From positions 1 through 25,424 of IMG/VR virus record IMGVR_UViG_3300005613_000380: DNA of 25,424 nucleotides; one strand, written 5' to 3'. This stretch comes from a virus. A program made the position numbers and the translations under genes. The notes below the pieces were generated by a model. That model was not told the DNA's origin. It saw only the letters and a program-made list of their open reading frames with translations, and searched no databases. Positions 1-6,054 of this stretch are shown piece by piece. The stretch's first letter is position 1, and each line of letters begins with the position of its first letter.

Positions 1-20
1 ATTGGTGACGGCCGCGAATA

Positions 21-56
21 TGAGACACTTATGTCTCATGAGACACTTGTGTCTCA
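21..56. promoter_or_regulatory. Tandem pair of 18-bp palindromes (operator-like)
   Basis: Two abutting 18-bp dyads, TGAGACACTTATGTCTCA (21-38) and TGAGACACTTGTGTCTCA (39-56). The second is a palindrome with 8-bp arms around a TT centre; the first differs at one base. A tandem pair of near-identical palindromes is what a dimeric repressor bound cooperatively would use. The gene it controls is not visible; it may lie to the left of the window. The DNA-binding protein is unknown. Confidence 0.55.
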
Positions 57-433
57 ACACGATATCTCATATCATACTTGGATAGCAACCAGCCGACCAA
101 CCAGCCGACCAACCAGTTGCGCAGCACCACCACCACCTGGTACAACCAGCAACCAGCAACCAGCAACCAGGATGGATGGATGGTGGATGGATGGATGGAC
201 TGCGCGACGTGCGCGACGGATGGATGGTACTTTATAGCGCATAAAGTAGCAGACCCCCCTCGATCTATTTGCGACATACCCCCCACCGCCTCGGCGTCTG
301 GGTACCCACCGCAAACCCTCCCCCCACCTTCCCATGGTGAGACTTTCATACGCAACTTAAAAAAAGAAAAAGCTTGACAAGCACATAATATAGGTATATT
401 GTGCTTGAAATTCACCACGGTTTCTCTTTTCAT
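29..433 (-). CDS. Possible minus-strand ORF with strong Shine-Dalgarno
   Basis: On the minus strand, AAGGAGGAATCTC directly precedes an ATG at 433-431, a near-ideal ribosome binding site and spacing. The frame stays open for about 134 codons down to position 29. The first 25 residues (MKRETVVNFKHNIPILCACQ...) look protein-like. The rest is translated simple repeats and tryptophan/valine-rich sequence without family resemblance. It may be a real gene whose 3' part has been overwritten by repeats, or a short regulatory leader peptide, or chance. It would run opposite to every other gene here. Confidence 0.2.
   Translation of the reverse strand: MKRETVVNFKHNIPILCACQAFSFFKLRMKVSPWEGGGRVCGGYPDAEAVGGMSQIDRGGSATLCAIKYHPSVAHVAQSIHPSTIHPSWLLVAGCWLYQVVVVLRNWLVGWLVGWLLSKYDMRYRVETQVSHET
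91..217. repeat. Cluster of short tandem repeats (minisatellite-like)
   Basis: Several different simple repeats follow one another: AGCCGACCAACC twice (91-114), CAACCAG four times (143-170), a GGAT/TGGA tetranucleotide run (about 170-199), and GCGCGAC twice (202-208 and 211-217). Open frames through this stretch give only repeat-encoded peptides with no ribosome binding site, so I regard it as non-coding. Such tracts can vary in length by slippage. A role in recombination, spacing or phase variation cannot be decided from the sequence. Confidence 0.6.
228..248. promoter_or_regulatory. 21-bp perfect inverted repeat (operator-like)
   Basis: TACTTTAT (228-235) and ATAAAGTA (241-248) are exact reverse complements around a 5-bp AGCGC spacer. 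There is no U-tract, so it is unlikely to be a terminator. The size fits a repressor dimer site. From here to about 370 I see no gene and no other clear element. Confidence 0.45.
374..402 (+). promoter_or_regulatory. Sigma70-like promoter overlapped by a 28-bp dyad operator
   Basis: A consensus -35 TTGACA lies at 374-379. Candidate -10 boxes are TATATT (395-400, 15-bp spacer) or TATTGT (397-402, 17-bp spacer). The core is covered by an imperfect palindrome at 379-406, with arms beginning AAGCACA and ending TGTGCTT (10 of 14 positions symmetric). Its right half carries ATATTGTGC, whose reverse complement GCACAATAT recurs in the promoter region at 6078-6086. Reading rightwards it would transcribe the tRNA-like sequence and the small genes from 588. 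Confidence 0.45.
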
Positions 434-499
434 GAGATTCCTCCTTGTATTTGAGCGGCGCTGTCCCCTGCCTCGCCATTGAGCAAATTGGGGGCTTTT

Positions 500-572
500 G
501 GCGGGGAGGCCGGGTGGCCCGCCGGGGTTCATGTCCCTGGTTGTCCGGGTTCGATTCCCGGCCCCGCATCCA
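500..572 (+). tRNA. tRNA-like sequence, CAT anticodon, shortened D arm
   Basis: A T arm CCGGG-TTCGATT-CCCGG (549-565 region; 3' strand ends 561) is followed by CCCCGCA (562-568), discriminator T and an encoded CCA (570-572). The acceptor 5' strand GGCGGGG (500-506) pairs at six of seven positions, with the first pair mismatched. The anticodon stem CGGGG/CCCTG (523-527, 535-539) encloses TTCATGT, giving anticodon CAT. Three consecutive G-C pairs in that stem and an unpaired 1-72 position are hallmarks of initiator tRNA. The D arm is about four bases short and lacks the usual T8 and A14, so it may be a degenerate or phage-specialised tRNA, or a tRNA-derived attachment site. It has no pairing problem elsewhere. 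Confidence 0.5.
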
Positions 573-587
573 AGATGGAGATTGGCT

Positions 588-803
588 ATGGGGATGCTAA
601 ACAAAGAGGAGTGGGACGCGATGACTTTAAACTGGATACGGTACAATAATGGGGTGGTGCCGGCAGTTGAAGCGACTCATCGTATTCGTCGGGCATTGTC
701 CTTGGCCAGGCTGGTGAGGGCGGGAAAGATATATCGGGATGAGGATGATCCGATGAGCAAGTATCCGAACATCGTTTACCGGATTGTCGGGGAGGATGGG
801 TAG
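588..803 (+). CDS. Small hypothetical protein (71 aa)
   Basis: I chose ATG at 588 because GGAG (577-580) sits 7 bases upstream; upstream starts in this frame would run through the tRNA-like sequence. The product, MGMLNKEEWDAMTLNW..., is charged, without membrane segment or cysteine motif, and I do not recognise it. It is the first gene after the promoter at 374 and lies 15 bases after the tRNA-like element. The next small gene starts 6 bases after its stop. Confidence 0.5.
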   Translation: MGMLNKEEWDAMTLNWIRYNNGVVPAVEATHRIRRALSLARLVRAGKIYRDEDDPMSKYPNIVYRIVGEDG

Positions 804-809
804 GGTGAG

Positions 810-956
810 ATGTGGTGGTGGTGGGTGATTGCGATTTATCTGATTGGCCGGGCTGCCTGGTTTGTGGTTAAGACGGTGGGGAGGTTGGGGGCGTGGGTGC
901 CGGGGACTGGTTATGGGGGAGAAACGAAAAATGCTAAGGCGCAACGATCGTTTTAG
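810..956 (+). CDS. Small single-span membrane peptide (48 aa)
   Basis: ATG at 810 is preceded by GGTGAG. The product starts MWWWWVIAIYLIGRAAWFVV, a tryptophan-rich hydrophobic helix of about 20 residues, followed by a short basic, glycine-rich tail ending KAQRSF. It is likely a small inner-membrane protein. No family is recognised. It is too short for most gene callers, but frame, start spacing and composition are reasonable. Confidence 0.4.
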   Translation: MWWWWVIAIYLIGRAAWFVVKTVGRLGAWVPGTGYGGETKNAKAQRSF

Positions 957-1005
957 TCCGGTTTCCATACGACGTCTATTTATAGATATATATGAGATGC
1001 AACCG

Positions 1006-1096
1006 TATAGTGCAAAATTTTTATACTATACGGGAATCTGTAGTGCAAAATTTTTGTACTATGAGGGAATTTTTAGTAAAAAATTTTATACAATAG
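1006..1096. repeat. Three 33-bp-spaced dyads (iteron/operator array)
   Basis: TAGTGCAAAATTTTT begins at 1008 and recurs at 1041; a degenerate copy (TAGTAAAAAATTTT) begins at 1074. The spacing is exactly 33 bp both times, near three helical turns, so copies face the same side of DNA. Each copy is itself an imperfect palindrome: the first spans 1006-1030 with TATAGT and ACTATA at its ends, the second spans 1041-1061 with TAGTGCAAAA matched to TTTTGTACTA. The flank at 977-995 is very AT-rich. The array could be replication iterons or a cooperative repressor operator. The gene-free stretch 957-1165 contains nothing else clear; weak -10-like TATGAT (1143-1148) may drive the genes from 1166. Confidence 0.6.
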
Positions 1097-1165
1097 AGTG
1101 TGCAAGGTGCTCTATGTAACTTTGCGCAATTTGATATATGTCTATGATACCTATTGTGAGAGCAA

Positions 1166-1387
1166 ATGATTGAGTTATCCCACAAGCCGCTGATACGAGC
1201 ATTCAACTGTGACTGCATGGGCTTCATGGCAGGGGTGGGGGATAAGGCGTACAGTCTTGCTTGTTGTGATCCTCCCTATGGGATAGGAGAAGACGGGAAA
1301 AGCAACAGTTCAAGGGAAAATGAACGAAGTGGCGAAAAGAGTTTACCTGGCATCCCCATACTCGGGAACCAAGGCCCAGCAGATTGA
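1166..1387 (+). pseudogene. N-terminal remnant of a DNA methyltransferase
   Basis: The first ~50 residues match the beginning of phage N6-adenine/N4-cytosine DNA methyltransferases: a short strand, CDCMGFMAG, then CDPPYGIGEDGKSNSSR carrying the catalytic DPPY motif (about residues 34-37). The family is normally 200-300 residues, with an FxGxG SAM-binding motif afterwards. Here homology stops at about position 1318, the frame ends at 1385, and the DUF1937 gene begins at 1320 in another frame. No continuation is present in any frame, so this looks like a deletion that fused the remnant to the next gene. It cannot be an active methylase, but the peptide may still be translated and couple translation to the next start. 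Confidence 0.6.
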
Positions 1388-1652
1388 ACGCTATCGGCTT
1401 GTGTGTCAGATTGCGGCAAGCGTTATCCGGGAGGGCCATTGCGTCTTCTCCCCGATTGCCCACAGTCACGGCATTGCGGTCCATGGCAATCTTGACGGCG
1501 ACCACGACACGTGGGTGAACCAAAACCGGGAATGGCTGAATTGGTGCGATGAGGTGTGGGTGGCGACCTTAACTGGGTGGGAAGCCAGCAAAGGCGTATT
1601 GTGGGAAATAGAAACTGCCAAAGAACTTGGAAAAAAGGTGCAAATGATATGA
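1320..1652 (+). CDS. DUF1937 / nucleoside 2-deoxyribosyltransferase-like protein
   Basis: 110 residues starting MNEVAKRVYLASPYSGTK. The YLASPYS start, the conserved AHSHGIAVHG region, an acidic/aromatic DHDTWVNQNREWL segment and the DEVWVATLTGWEASKGVLWEIETAKELGKKV end fit the DUF1937 branch of the nucleoside deoxyribosyltransferase fold. Family enzymes act on the N-glycosidic bond of (deoxy)nucleosides or nucleotides; in phages they are presumed to work in nucleotide salvage or modified-base supply. An AAGGGAAA ribosome binding site abuts the ATG. The start lies inside the methylase remnant, and the stop overlaps the next start (ATATGA). Confidence 0.75.
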   Translation: MNEVAKRVYLASPYSGTKAQQIERYRLVCQIAASVIREGHCVFSPIAHSHGIAVHGNLDGDHDTWVNQNREWLNWCDEVWVATLTGWEASKGVLWEIETAKELGKKVQMI

Positions 1653-1822
1653 TAGACCCCGTAGAAATCTATTTTGACGAATTGAAATTTGAGACTGACC
1701 ATGCCATGCTGGTGGACATTGACGGACGGAAGGAATGGTTTCCGAAAAGCCAATGCCGAATTACGGAACCGGGTGTAATGGAAGTCTCTGAGTGGCTGGC
1801 TATCGAGAAAGGATTGGTGTGA
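1649..1822 (+). CDS. Small phage hypothetical protein (57 aa)
   Basis: MIDPVEIYFDELKFETDHAM... is an acidic protein ending WLAIEKGLV. The pattern (charged strand, IDGRKEWFPKSQC, then EVSEWLAIEKGL) resembles small conserved phage proteins of unknown function encoded near nucleotide-metabolism genes. The ATG overlaps the previous stop, and AAAAAAGGTG lies just upstream. No catalytic residues are evident. Confidence 0.6.
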   Translation: MIDPVEIYFDELKFETDHAMLVDIDGRKEWFPKSQCRITEPGVMEVSEWLAIEKGLV

Positions 1823-2049
1823 TGATCTCTGACCCGCAACAACGGAAACGGCTGGAGCAGGCTGTTGAATTGATCATGTCCTGCGTAGACGACCCCATTT
1901 CCCACAAGGCTCAGTCTGTGTACCTTAGCGTGGCAGGGGATTATTGCAGGCAAGTGGCAGAGGTGGAGCGACGAAAGTCGCTTTTGGACGACGACTTTAA
2001 ACGAAAGGAGACATTGTGGAAAAAGGAAAGGAAACATTCGAGGAACTGA
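1822..2049 (+). CDS. Small hypothetical, coiled-coil-like protein (75 aa)
   Basis: The ATG at 1822 overlaps the previous TGA (TGATG), and AAAGGA lies 8 bases upstream. The product is MISDPQQRKRLEQAVELIMS..., largely helical and charged, ending in a strongly basic tail (DDDFKRKETLWKKERKHSRN). Heptad-like spacing suggests a coiled coil. No family is recognised. The 3' end overlaps the histone-like gene at 2016 by 34 bases. Confidence 0.5.
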   Translation: MISDPQQRKRLEQAVELIMSCVDDPISHKAQSVYLSVAGDYCRQVAEVERRKSLLDDDFKRKETLWKKERKHSRN

Positions 2050-2186
2050 AGAAATGGGCGAACATCTTTATGGTCGAGGGCGAAAAGTTTTATGCGGCGG
2101 GGAACAAGAGTGCCGGGACTCGGGCGCGTAAGGCGCTGGATCAAATGGCGAAGCTCAAGGTTCAGTGGCGGAAAGAATCGCTTTGA
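2016..2186 (+). CDS. Histone H1-like (Hc1-type) DNA-binding peptide
   Basis: A GTG start at 2016 has AAAGGAG (2004-2010) five bases upstream. The 56-residue product begins VEKGKETFEELKKWANI (initiator V read as M) and contains KFYAAGNKSAGTRARKALDQMAKL. The core GNKSAGTRARKAL is the recognisable signature of bacterial histone H1-like Hc1 proteins, small basic proteins that bind and compact DNA. It lacks the long lysine/alanine-rich tail of chlamydial Hc1. In this context it may coat phage DNA or alter host nucleoid expression (inference). The GTG start makes it easy to miss. Confidence 0.65.
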   Translation: MEKGKETFEELKKWANIFMVEGEKFYAAGNKSAGTRARKALDQMAKLKVQWRKESL

Positions 2187-2189
2187 CCG

Positions 2190-2366
2190 ATGGAAGAGTG
2201 GTGGGATTATGCCAACATTCGATGGTTTTTGGCGGAGTGTGCTGAAGCACTGGAGGACCGGCTGCGTCATAGCATTATTGCCGATAATCATCGTTATATG
2301 GCTTTGCGGCTTGGTATTCCGTATGATTGGCTGCAAGATGGGACAGCAGAAACCGCCGCGTCGTGA
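2190..2366 (+). CDS. Small hypothetical protein (58 aa)
   Basis: ATG at 2190 follows the histone-like stop by three bases. The product MEEWWDYANIRWFLAECAEA... is amphipathic and ends ...GIPYDWLQDGTAETAAS. Codon composition in this frame (G-rich first positions) looks coding, better than the two overlapping frames, one of which offers a membrane-like peptide from 2209. The ribosome binding site is weak, so it may depend on coupling. No family is recognised. Confidence 0.4.
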   Translation: MEEWWDYANIRWFLAECAEALEDRLRHSIIADNHRYMALRLGIPYDWLQDGTAETAAS

Positions 2367-2445
2367 GCTTGGGACGTTTGGCCCTGGGGGCTGGTATATC
2401 CTGGGGCCTACGTTGGCTGTTTGGGTATCGTATAACTGAGGGGGC

Positions 2446-2646
2446 ATGGAGCACATCAGCATCGCAGAAAAATTCAAGATCCAGACCATGCCTGACCAAA
2501 GCGACGTGCCAAGAGATTTCTGCAAAAAGTTTTGTTGTGCGTGGCGGGGCGGATGGTGCGGGACAGTCCTGGCGCCGGAATATCGGAGGGGGAAATGTCT
2601 GTGGACGTGGAAAGAGATCAGAGACAGAAGGTTGAGGGGAAAGTGA
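2446..2646 (+). CDS. Small cysteine-containing hypothetical protein (66 aa)
   Basis: The frame MEHISIAEKFKIQTMPDQSD... continues with FCKKFCCAWRGGWCG, giving four cysteines in about 12 residues, then a basic tail. Metal binding is possible but the pattern is not a standard zinc finger. A GAGGGGG run sits too close to the ATG (1-4 bases), so the start may be the ATG at 2488. The overlapping frame from GTG 2363 to 2635 is the alternative reading. Confidence is low. Confidence 0.35.
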   Translation: MEHISIAEKFKIQTMPDQSDVPRDFCKKFCCAWRGGWCGTVLAPEYRRGKCLWTWKEIRDRRLRGK

Positions 2647-2669
2647 ATCCTTTACAGGAAGAACGGTAG
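2595..2669 (+). CDS. Very small ORF (24 aa) with good RBS
   Basis: ATG at 2595 lies directly after GGAGGGGGAA. The peptide MSVDVERDQRQKVEGKVNPL... is highly charged. The same frame is open from an ATG at 2553, which would give 38 residues. It overlaps the gene ending at 2646 and ends 12 bases before the HTH gene start, so it may serve mainly to bring ribosomes to that start. No family is recognised. Confidence 0.3.
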   Translation: MSVDVERDQRQKVEGKVNPLQEER

Positions 2670-2681
2670 GGTTATCAGCGT

Positions 2682-3044
2682 GTGGCGTCCCAGAAGCCCC
2701 TCAAAAAACAGTATGTCAAGCTGGACTACGGGTTTCTTGACAGCAAGGCATGGCGGTCGTTGTCTTTGGCTGCGCAGGCTCTGTATATCCAAATCAAGGC
2801 GGCGCGGAATCGTTCGAACGGCAAGGGCGTGGTGATCAACCGTTCAGACAACCATATTCGGTTTGGATTTGCAGATTCAACCGGGATGAGCAGGCCGACG
2901 TATTACCGGGCGATACGGGAATTGACTGACAAGGGATTTATCGGGGTGATGGAGCCTGGACGTCTCCCCAATCGAAAGGCGGCGTATGCCATCATTGACG
3001 AGTGGGCAGCTAAAGACTGTGAATGGCAAACCTCTTGGGACTAA
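2682..3044 (+). CDS. Winged-HTH phage replication/regulatory protein
   Basis: 120 residues from GTG 2682. The start KQYVKLDYGFLDSKAWRSLS and the body (AAQALYIQIKAARNRSNGKG..., ADSTGMSRPTYYRAIRELTDKGFI at about residues 64-87) match small phage proteins with an N-terminal 'YVKLDxxLLDSxAW' segment and a winged helix-turn-helix. Known relatives are annotated as HTH or replication-associated proteins. They probably bind DNA at an origin or operator. The AT-rich dyad array at 1006-1096 is a candidate target, by inference only. Confidence 0.65.
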   Translation: MASQKPLKKQYVKLDYGFLDSKAWRSLSLAAQALYIQIKAARNRSNGKGVVINRSDNHIRFGFADSTGMSRPTYYRAIRELTDKGFIGVMEPGRLPNRKAAYAIIDEWAAKDCEWQTSWD

Positions 3045-3048
3045 ACTT

Positions 3049-3183
3049 TTGTTAAGGCGGTGGGGGTTTTTATTTCTCTGGCGGCACGGGTACGGTTACC
3101 GGGATATCGCCAAATACAGCGATACAAACATTGGAACGGTTTCCAAGATATTGGAGCATATAGGGGCAAAAGATGGCAGGTAA
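3049..3183 (+). CDS. Small HTH protein (homeodomain-like)
   Basis: The frame reads ...LLRRWGFLFLWRHGYGYRDIAKYSDTNIGTVSKILEHIG. GYRDIAKYSDTNIGTVSKIL is a clear helix-turn-helix of the transposase/resolvase or sigma-region-4 type. The start is uncertain: TTG 3049 with GGGA upstream gives 44 residues and begins just after the previous stop; GTG 3019 or ATG 2986 (preceded by AAAGGCGG) would overlap that gene. Directly upstream of the small terminase candidate it could regulate late genes or assist DNA packaging (inference). Confidence 0.5.
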   Translation: MLRRWGFLFLWRHGYGYRDIAKYSDTNIGTVSKILEHIGAKDGR

Positions 3184-3724
3184 AGATGCGGTAAGGACGT
3201 ATATCGGGACGATTGACGGAAAGAAACTGCGGTTTTTGGGCCATATCCAGGCGTGCGACCCGGATAATTGTCCGCTGGCAAAGAACTGTGGATTTCAGTC
3301 TCCGGGGAACCAGTGCAAGGTGATCTACAATTACCTGGCGTCTCTGTACCGGGACTGGGTGGCGCCGGGGACTGGTCTTGGGGAGGAATTGAACCAGATC
3401 CAGATTGACCGGATCGGGTCCCACTTGATGCCCTTGTACCACCAACTGGCCCGGTTCTGCCTGGAGGCGGCGGCTCTGCCGTCCATGACCTACTTCAACA
3501 AGGGCGGCACTGAGATGGCGCACCCTCACTTTGCCGAGATCCGGGCGGCCCTGAAGGAGATCCGGGCGGAACTGAAAGAGTTGAAGCTGGAAAAGATGTG
3601 GAACGATAAGTTTCGATCCTCTTTGCCGGGTACGAACGTGAACGACATCATGCAGAAGGGCCAGATCGGCGCTTACGAGAAGATGGTGGAGCGGGCGCGG
3701 AATCTGGAGAAGAAAGGGAAATAG
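3173..3724 (+). CDS. Probable small terminase subunit (P27-like) with Cys4 motif
   Basis: 183 residues. The second half (LPSMTYFNKGGTEMAHPHFAEIRAALKEIRAELKEL) resembles P27-family small terminases, where a 'N.KG...HP...ELR.ALKELR..LKELGL' segment precedes the C-terminus. Its place immediately before the large terminase fits. Small terminases recognise the packaging site and recruit the large subunit. Unusual is an N-terminal cysteine cluster (C28, C33, C39, C48), which could bind zinc. The ATG overlaps the previous stop. The assignment rests on context plus a short match. Confidence 0.5.
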   Translation: MAGKDAVRTYIGTIDGKKLRFLGHIQACDPDNCPLAKNCGFQSPGNQCKVIYNYLASLYRDWVAPGTGLGEELNQIQIDRIGSHLMPLYHQLARFCLEAAALPSMTYFNKGGTEMAHPHFAEIRAALKEIRAELKELKLEKMWNDKFRSSLPGTNVNDIMQKGQIGAYEKMVERARNLEKKGK

Positions 3725-3726
3725 CC

Positions 3727-3891
3727 ATGTGGATATTATTGGCCGGGCTGATCGGGATCGTGGTGGGGATGGCGGCGATGCTGTTTGTGATTGGCATTTG
3801 CAGTAATGCGGCCCGGGCTGACTATGAGCTTGAGATTGCAACGCTGAAAGATGAAGCCGAAAGGTTAAAGAGTGATGGGCAGACCCCGTAA
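3727..3891 (+). CDS. DUF3789-like small membrane protein (54 aa)
   Basis: ATG 3727 follows the previous stop by two bases. MWILLAGLIGIVVGMAAMLF... forms one transmembrane helix, followed by NAARADYELEIATLKDEAER, a charged helix. Layout and the 'C..AAR.D.E' segment after the helix match the tiny DUF3789-type proteins found in phage genomes, whose role is unknown. It overlaps the terminase start by 20 bases. Confidence 0.55.
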   Translation: MWILLAGLIGIVVGMAAMLFVIGICSNAARADYELEIATLKDEAERLKSDGQTP

Positions 3892-5785
3892 ACAAGCCGC
3901 CCCTGGCCGTCCCGTCAATATCCGGGAAGACGATTGGCGGGACCCTGGGACCCCGGAAAGCGCCACTCTGGACGGGGACGCCATGATCCGGTGGTGCGAA
4001 AAGAACGTCAACGTCAACATCGTACCGTTCGGATCTTCCGTGTCCACATGGGTGCCCATTGGCGGACTGCCCACCACTAAGCATCCGGACACTGGCCGGT
4101 CTTACCGGGATCTGTGGGAAGGGCAGAAGGATATCCTGCGAGAAGCCCTCAAGATGGACGCCGAGGGCAGGTATGTCCATCGCCTGATCGTTTTTTGCTG
4201 GCAGCGCGGGGAGGGAAAATCGCTCCTCGTTTGCCTCATCGAACTTTTTCGCTTTTTCAACTTCCCCCGCCAGAAGATCGTATGCGGCGCCAATTCCAAG
4301 GATCAAGTCCAGTTTGTCCACTACGACATCATGAAGAGCATTGTCCTGCACTCCCCCAACCTTCTGGCCATGATCGGGCGCAAAGGCGTGCAGCAGAAGG
4401 GGCTTTATTTCTTTGACAGCAACGGCGCGGCCCAGTCCGAGATACGGACCATCTCATCTTTCTCCGGCATTGTGTCCAATATCAACTCCTACACCTTCAG
4501 TGAGATGTTTCAGCAACACAAGGTCGACTTTTTTGTGCAACTGGACGGCTCCATCCGGAATATCCCCAACGCCATGGGGTGCATCGATTCGACCGTATCG
4601 CCGAAGCAGCACCAGCTTTACCGCCTTTATGACACCTACATCAAGGGTGCGGACCCAACCCTGTACTTTTCATACCGCTATTCGGCCAAAGGGGATCCCG
4701 ACGACTACTGGAACCCCAACATGACCCAGGCCCAATTAGACTCTTACCGGGCCAAGTTTCCGTTCGGGGAGTTTGAGCGGTTCTTCCTGAACCTGTGGGA
4801 AGCGGGCGGCGAGCGGGTATTCAAACCCGAAGTGATCGAGGCGACCCGGTATCTGGGCGTGGACCATGCCGTGAATGCGCAAAGAACTTTGATAGATTTA
4901 TTGAAATCCAGAACTGAGTTTCAAATCCAGGAAAGCAAGATGAAGAACGAGCGGGACCTGGGCGATCTGGTGTACGACAAGCGCATCCCGGAAATCACCA
5001 AGCGCCTGTGGCCCATCGAGGACGTGTTCAAGCTGCGCACCCCGCAGAACCAGCCGCGGGTTGCCGAATCATCGGACCTGGACCGACTGGGCGACATTTA
5101 CGACACCCACTGGGCCATCATGTGCGCCCTGGACCGTGGCGATCCCATGAAGAAAAAGACGTCTGCCCGGACCATTGTGGCGGCGGTGGCTAAAGGTCTG
5201 ATGGGCAGCCGCAAGAACCCGTTTATGACGGCGGACGGCGAGGCCCCGGCCTACGTGTATGTGGTGATTCACCTGGCTAACATCGAGGATCATTCGCTGG
5301 AGGGCATCAAAAACCAATTTCAATTGATCCACGATGAATTCGACGGCATCGACATGGTGGGCGGCGAACGATGGGGCGCGTGGGACCTGGCGCCCTGGTG
5401 CGAGGAACGGGATATCGGACTGGATTTGTGGGTAGCGACTTATGATCGGCAAAAGGCCATGTTCGGGGAGTTCTTCACGGCAGCCCGGGACGGGCGGTTT
5501 AAGATCCCGCCAGTGGCCATTGCTGGGTACAAGAAGGACGACATATTCGAGGAGGAGGCGGAGATATTCGATCATCAGCCGCCCATGAGCGGCAAAAAGA
5601 GCGGGTTCTTTGGCAGTCCTGAAAAGTTCGCCAAGGGCGGCATTCAGGACGATGTGATGTTCACCATTGGCGGCGCCATCTATGCCGGCAGGAACCTGTC
5701 GGTGATGGACTTTAGGGAAAGGAAGGGGAATATGAACTTCGGGATGTTTTTTCCGGCTGGGGGGTTGTGGGGGAGGTATCGGTGA
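3872..5785 (+). CDS. terL: Large terminase subunit (packaging ATPase/nuclease)
   Basis: 637 residues, the usual length range for large terminases. The N-terminal ATPase carries the Walker A-like GEGKS at 113-117 (in CWQRGEGKSLLVC), and SYTFSEMF with a candidate catalytic Glu at 211. The C-terminal nuclease candidate acidic residues are D421 (ALDRGD), the WGAWDLAPW region and D593/D594 (QDDVMF). The protein translocates DNA into the prohead and cuts the concatemer. The start is GTG 3872 or ATG 3875. A lower-GC patch at about 4880-4940 falls between the two domains. A 436-codon antisense frame is a shadow. Confidence 0.92.
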   Translation: MMGRPRKQAAPGRPVNIREDDWRDPGTPESATLDGDAMIRWCEKNVNVNIVPFGSSVSTWVPIGGLPTTKHPDTGRSYRDLWEGQKDILREALKMDAEGRYVHRLIVFCWQRGEGKSLLVCLIELFRFFNFPRQKIVCGANSKDQVQFVHYDIMKSIVLHSPNLLAMIGRKGVQQKGLYFFDSNGAAQSEIRTISSFSGIVSNINSYTFSEMFQQHKVDFFVQLDGSIRNIPNAMGCIDSTVSPKQHQLYRLYDTYIKGADPTLYFSYRYSAKGDPDDYWNPNMTQAQLDSYRAKFPFGEFERFFLNLWEAGGERVFKPEVIEATRYLGVDHAVNAQRTLIDLLKSRTEFQIQESKMKNERDLGDLVYDKRIPEITKRLWPIEDVFKLRTPQNQPRVAESSDLDRLGDIYDTHWAIMCALDRGDPMKKKTSARTIVAAVAKGLMGSRKNPFMTADGEAPAYVYVVIHLANIEDHSLEGIKNQFQLIHDEFDGIDMVGGERWGAWDLAPWCEERDIGLDLWVATYDRQKAMFGEFFTAARDGRFKIPPVAIAGYKKDDIFEEEAEIFDHQPPMSGKKSGFFGSPEKFAKGGIQDDVMFTIGGAIYAGRNLSVMDFRERKGNMNFGMFFPAGGLWGRYR

Positions 5786-5997
5786 TGACCCACCAAGAAT
5801 ACCAAGAGAAACGAAACGCATTGATCCCGCTGGCCGTGGCGTTCGCCAACAAGAAAGAAGGCAGACGCTCCGATAACCCGTGGGAAGGCCCTCACATGTT
5901 CGCCAAACGCTGGAACCTCTGTTTTCTGACTGAAATGGACCGTTTGGCCGAAAAAGAAGGGTTGACTGTGCCGTTCAAGACCATCCCGCCCCCATAA
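5785..5997 (+). CDS. Small hypothetical protein (70 aa)
   Basis: ATG 5785 overlaps the terminase stop (TGATG), and GGGGGAGG lies about 8 bases upstream. MTHQEYQEKRNALIPLAVAF... is polar, with no recognised domain; it ends PFKTIPPP. Position between terminase and portal is typical for small accessory packaging or head genes. It is the last gene before the control region at 5998. Confidence 0.6.
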   Translation: MTHQEYQEKRNALIPLAVAFANKKEGRRSDNPWEGPHMFAKRWNLCFLTEMDRLAEKEGLTVPFKTIPPP

Positions 5998-6054
5998 TTT
6001 GTGCTCACATTTCACATCTTTACAAACTTCGTGTGCATCAAAATCACTTTTCTA

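Noticed and set aside
31-377. Overlapping + frames through the left-end repeats
   Set aside because: Translate only the tandem repeats (NQPT, SRPT, MDGW); no Shine-Dalgarno.
2092-2439. + frame with a membrane-like segment (VIALLPIIIVIWLCGL)
   Set aside because: Overlaps the histone-like gene and the better frame at 2190; no ribosome site at its first ATG. It remains a possible alternative from 2209.
2363-2635. + frame from GTG 2363 (GTGA overlap with the previous stop)
   Set aside because: Attractive coupling signal, but the C-terminal half is Ser/Arg/Gly-rich shadow sequence against the 2446 frame.
3041-4351. 436-codon minus-strand open frame over the small and large terminase genes
   Set aside because: Antisense to well-supported terminase genes, low-complexity Arg/His/Leu-rich translation and no ribosome site: a shadow of high-GC coding DNA.
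5998-6054. Terminator after the terminase gene cluster
   Set aside because: No stable GC hairpin followed by a T tract found.
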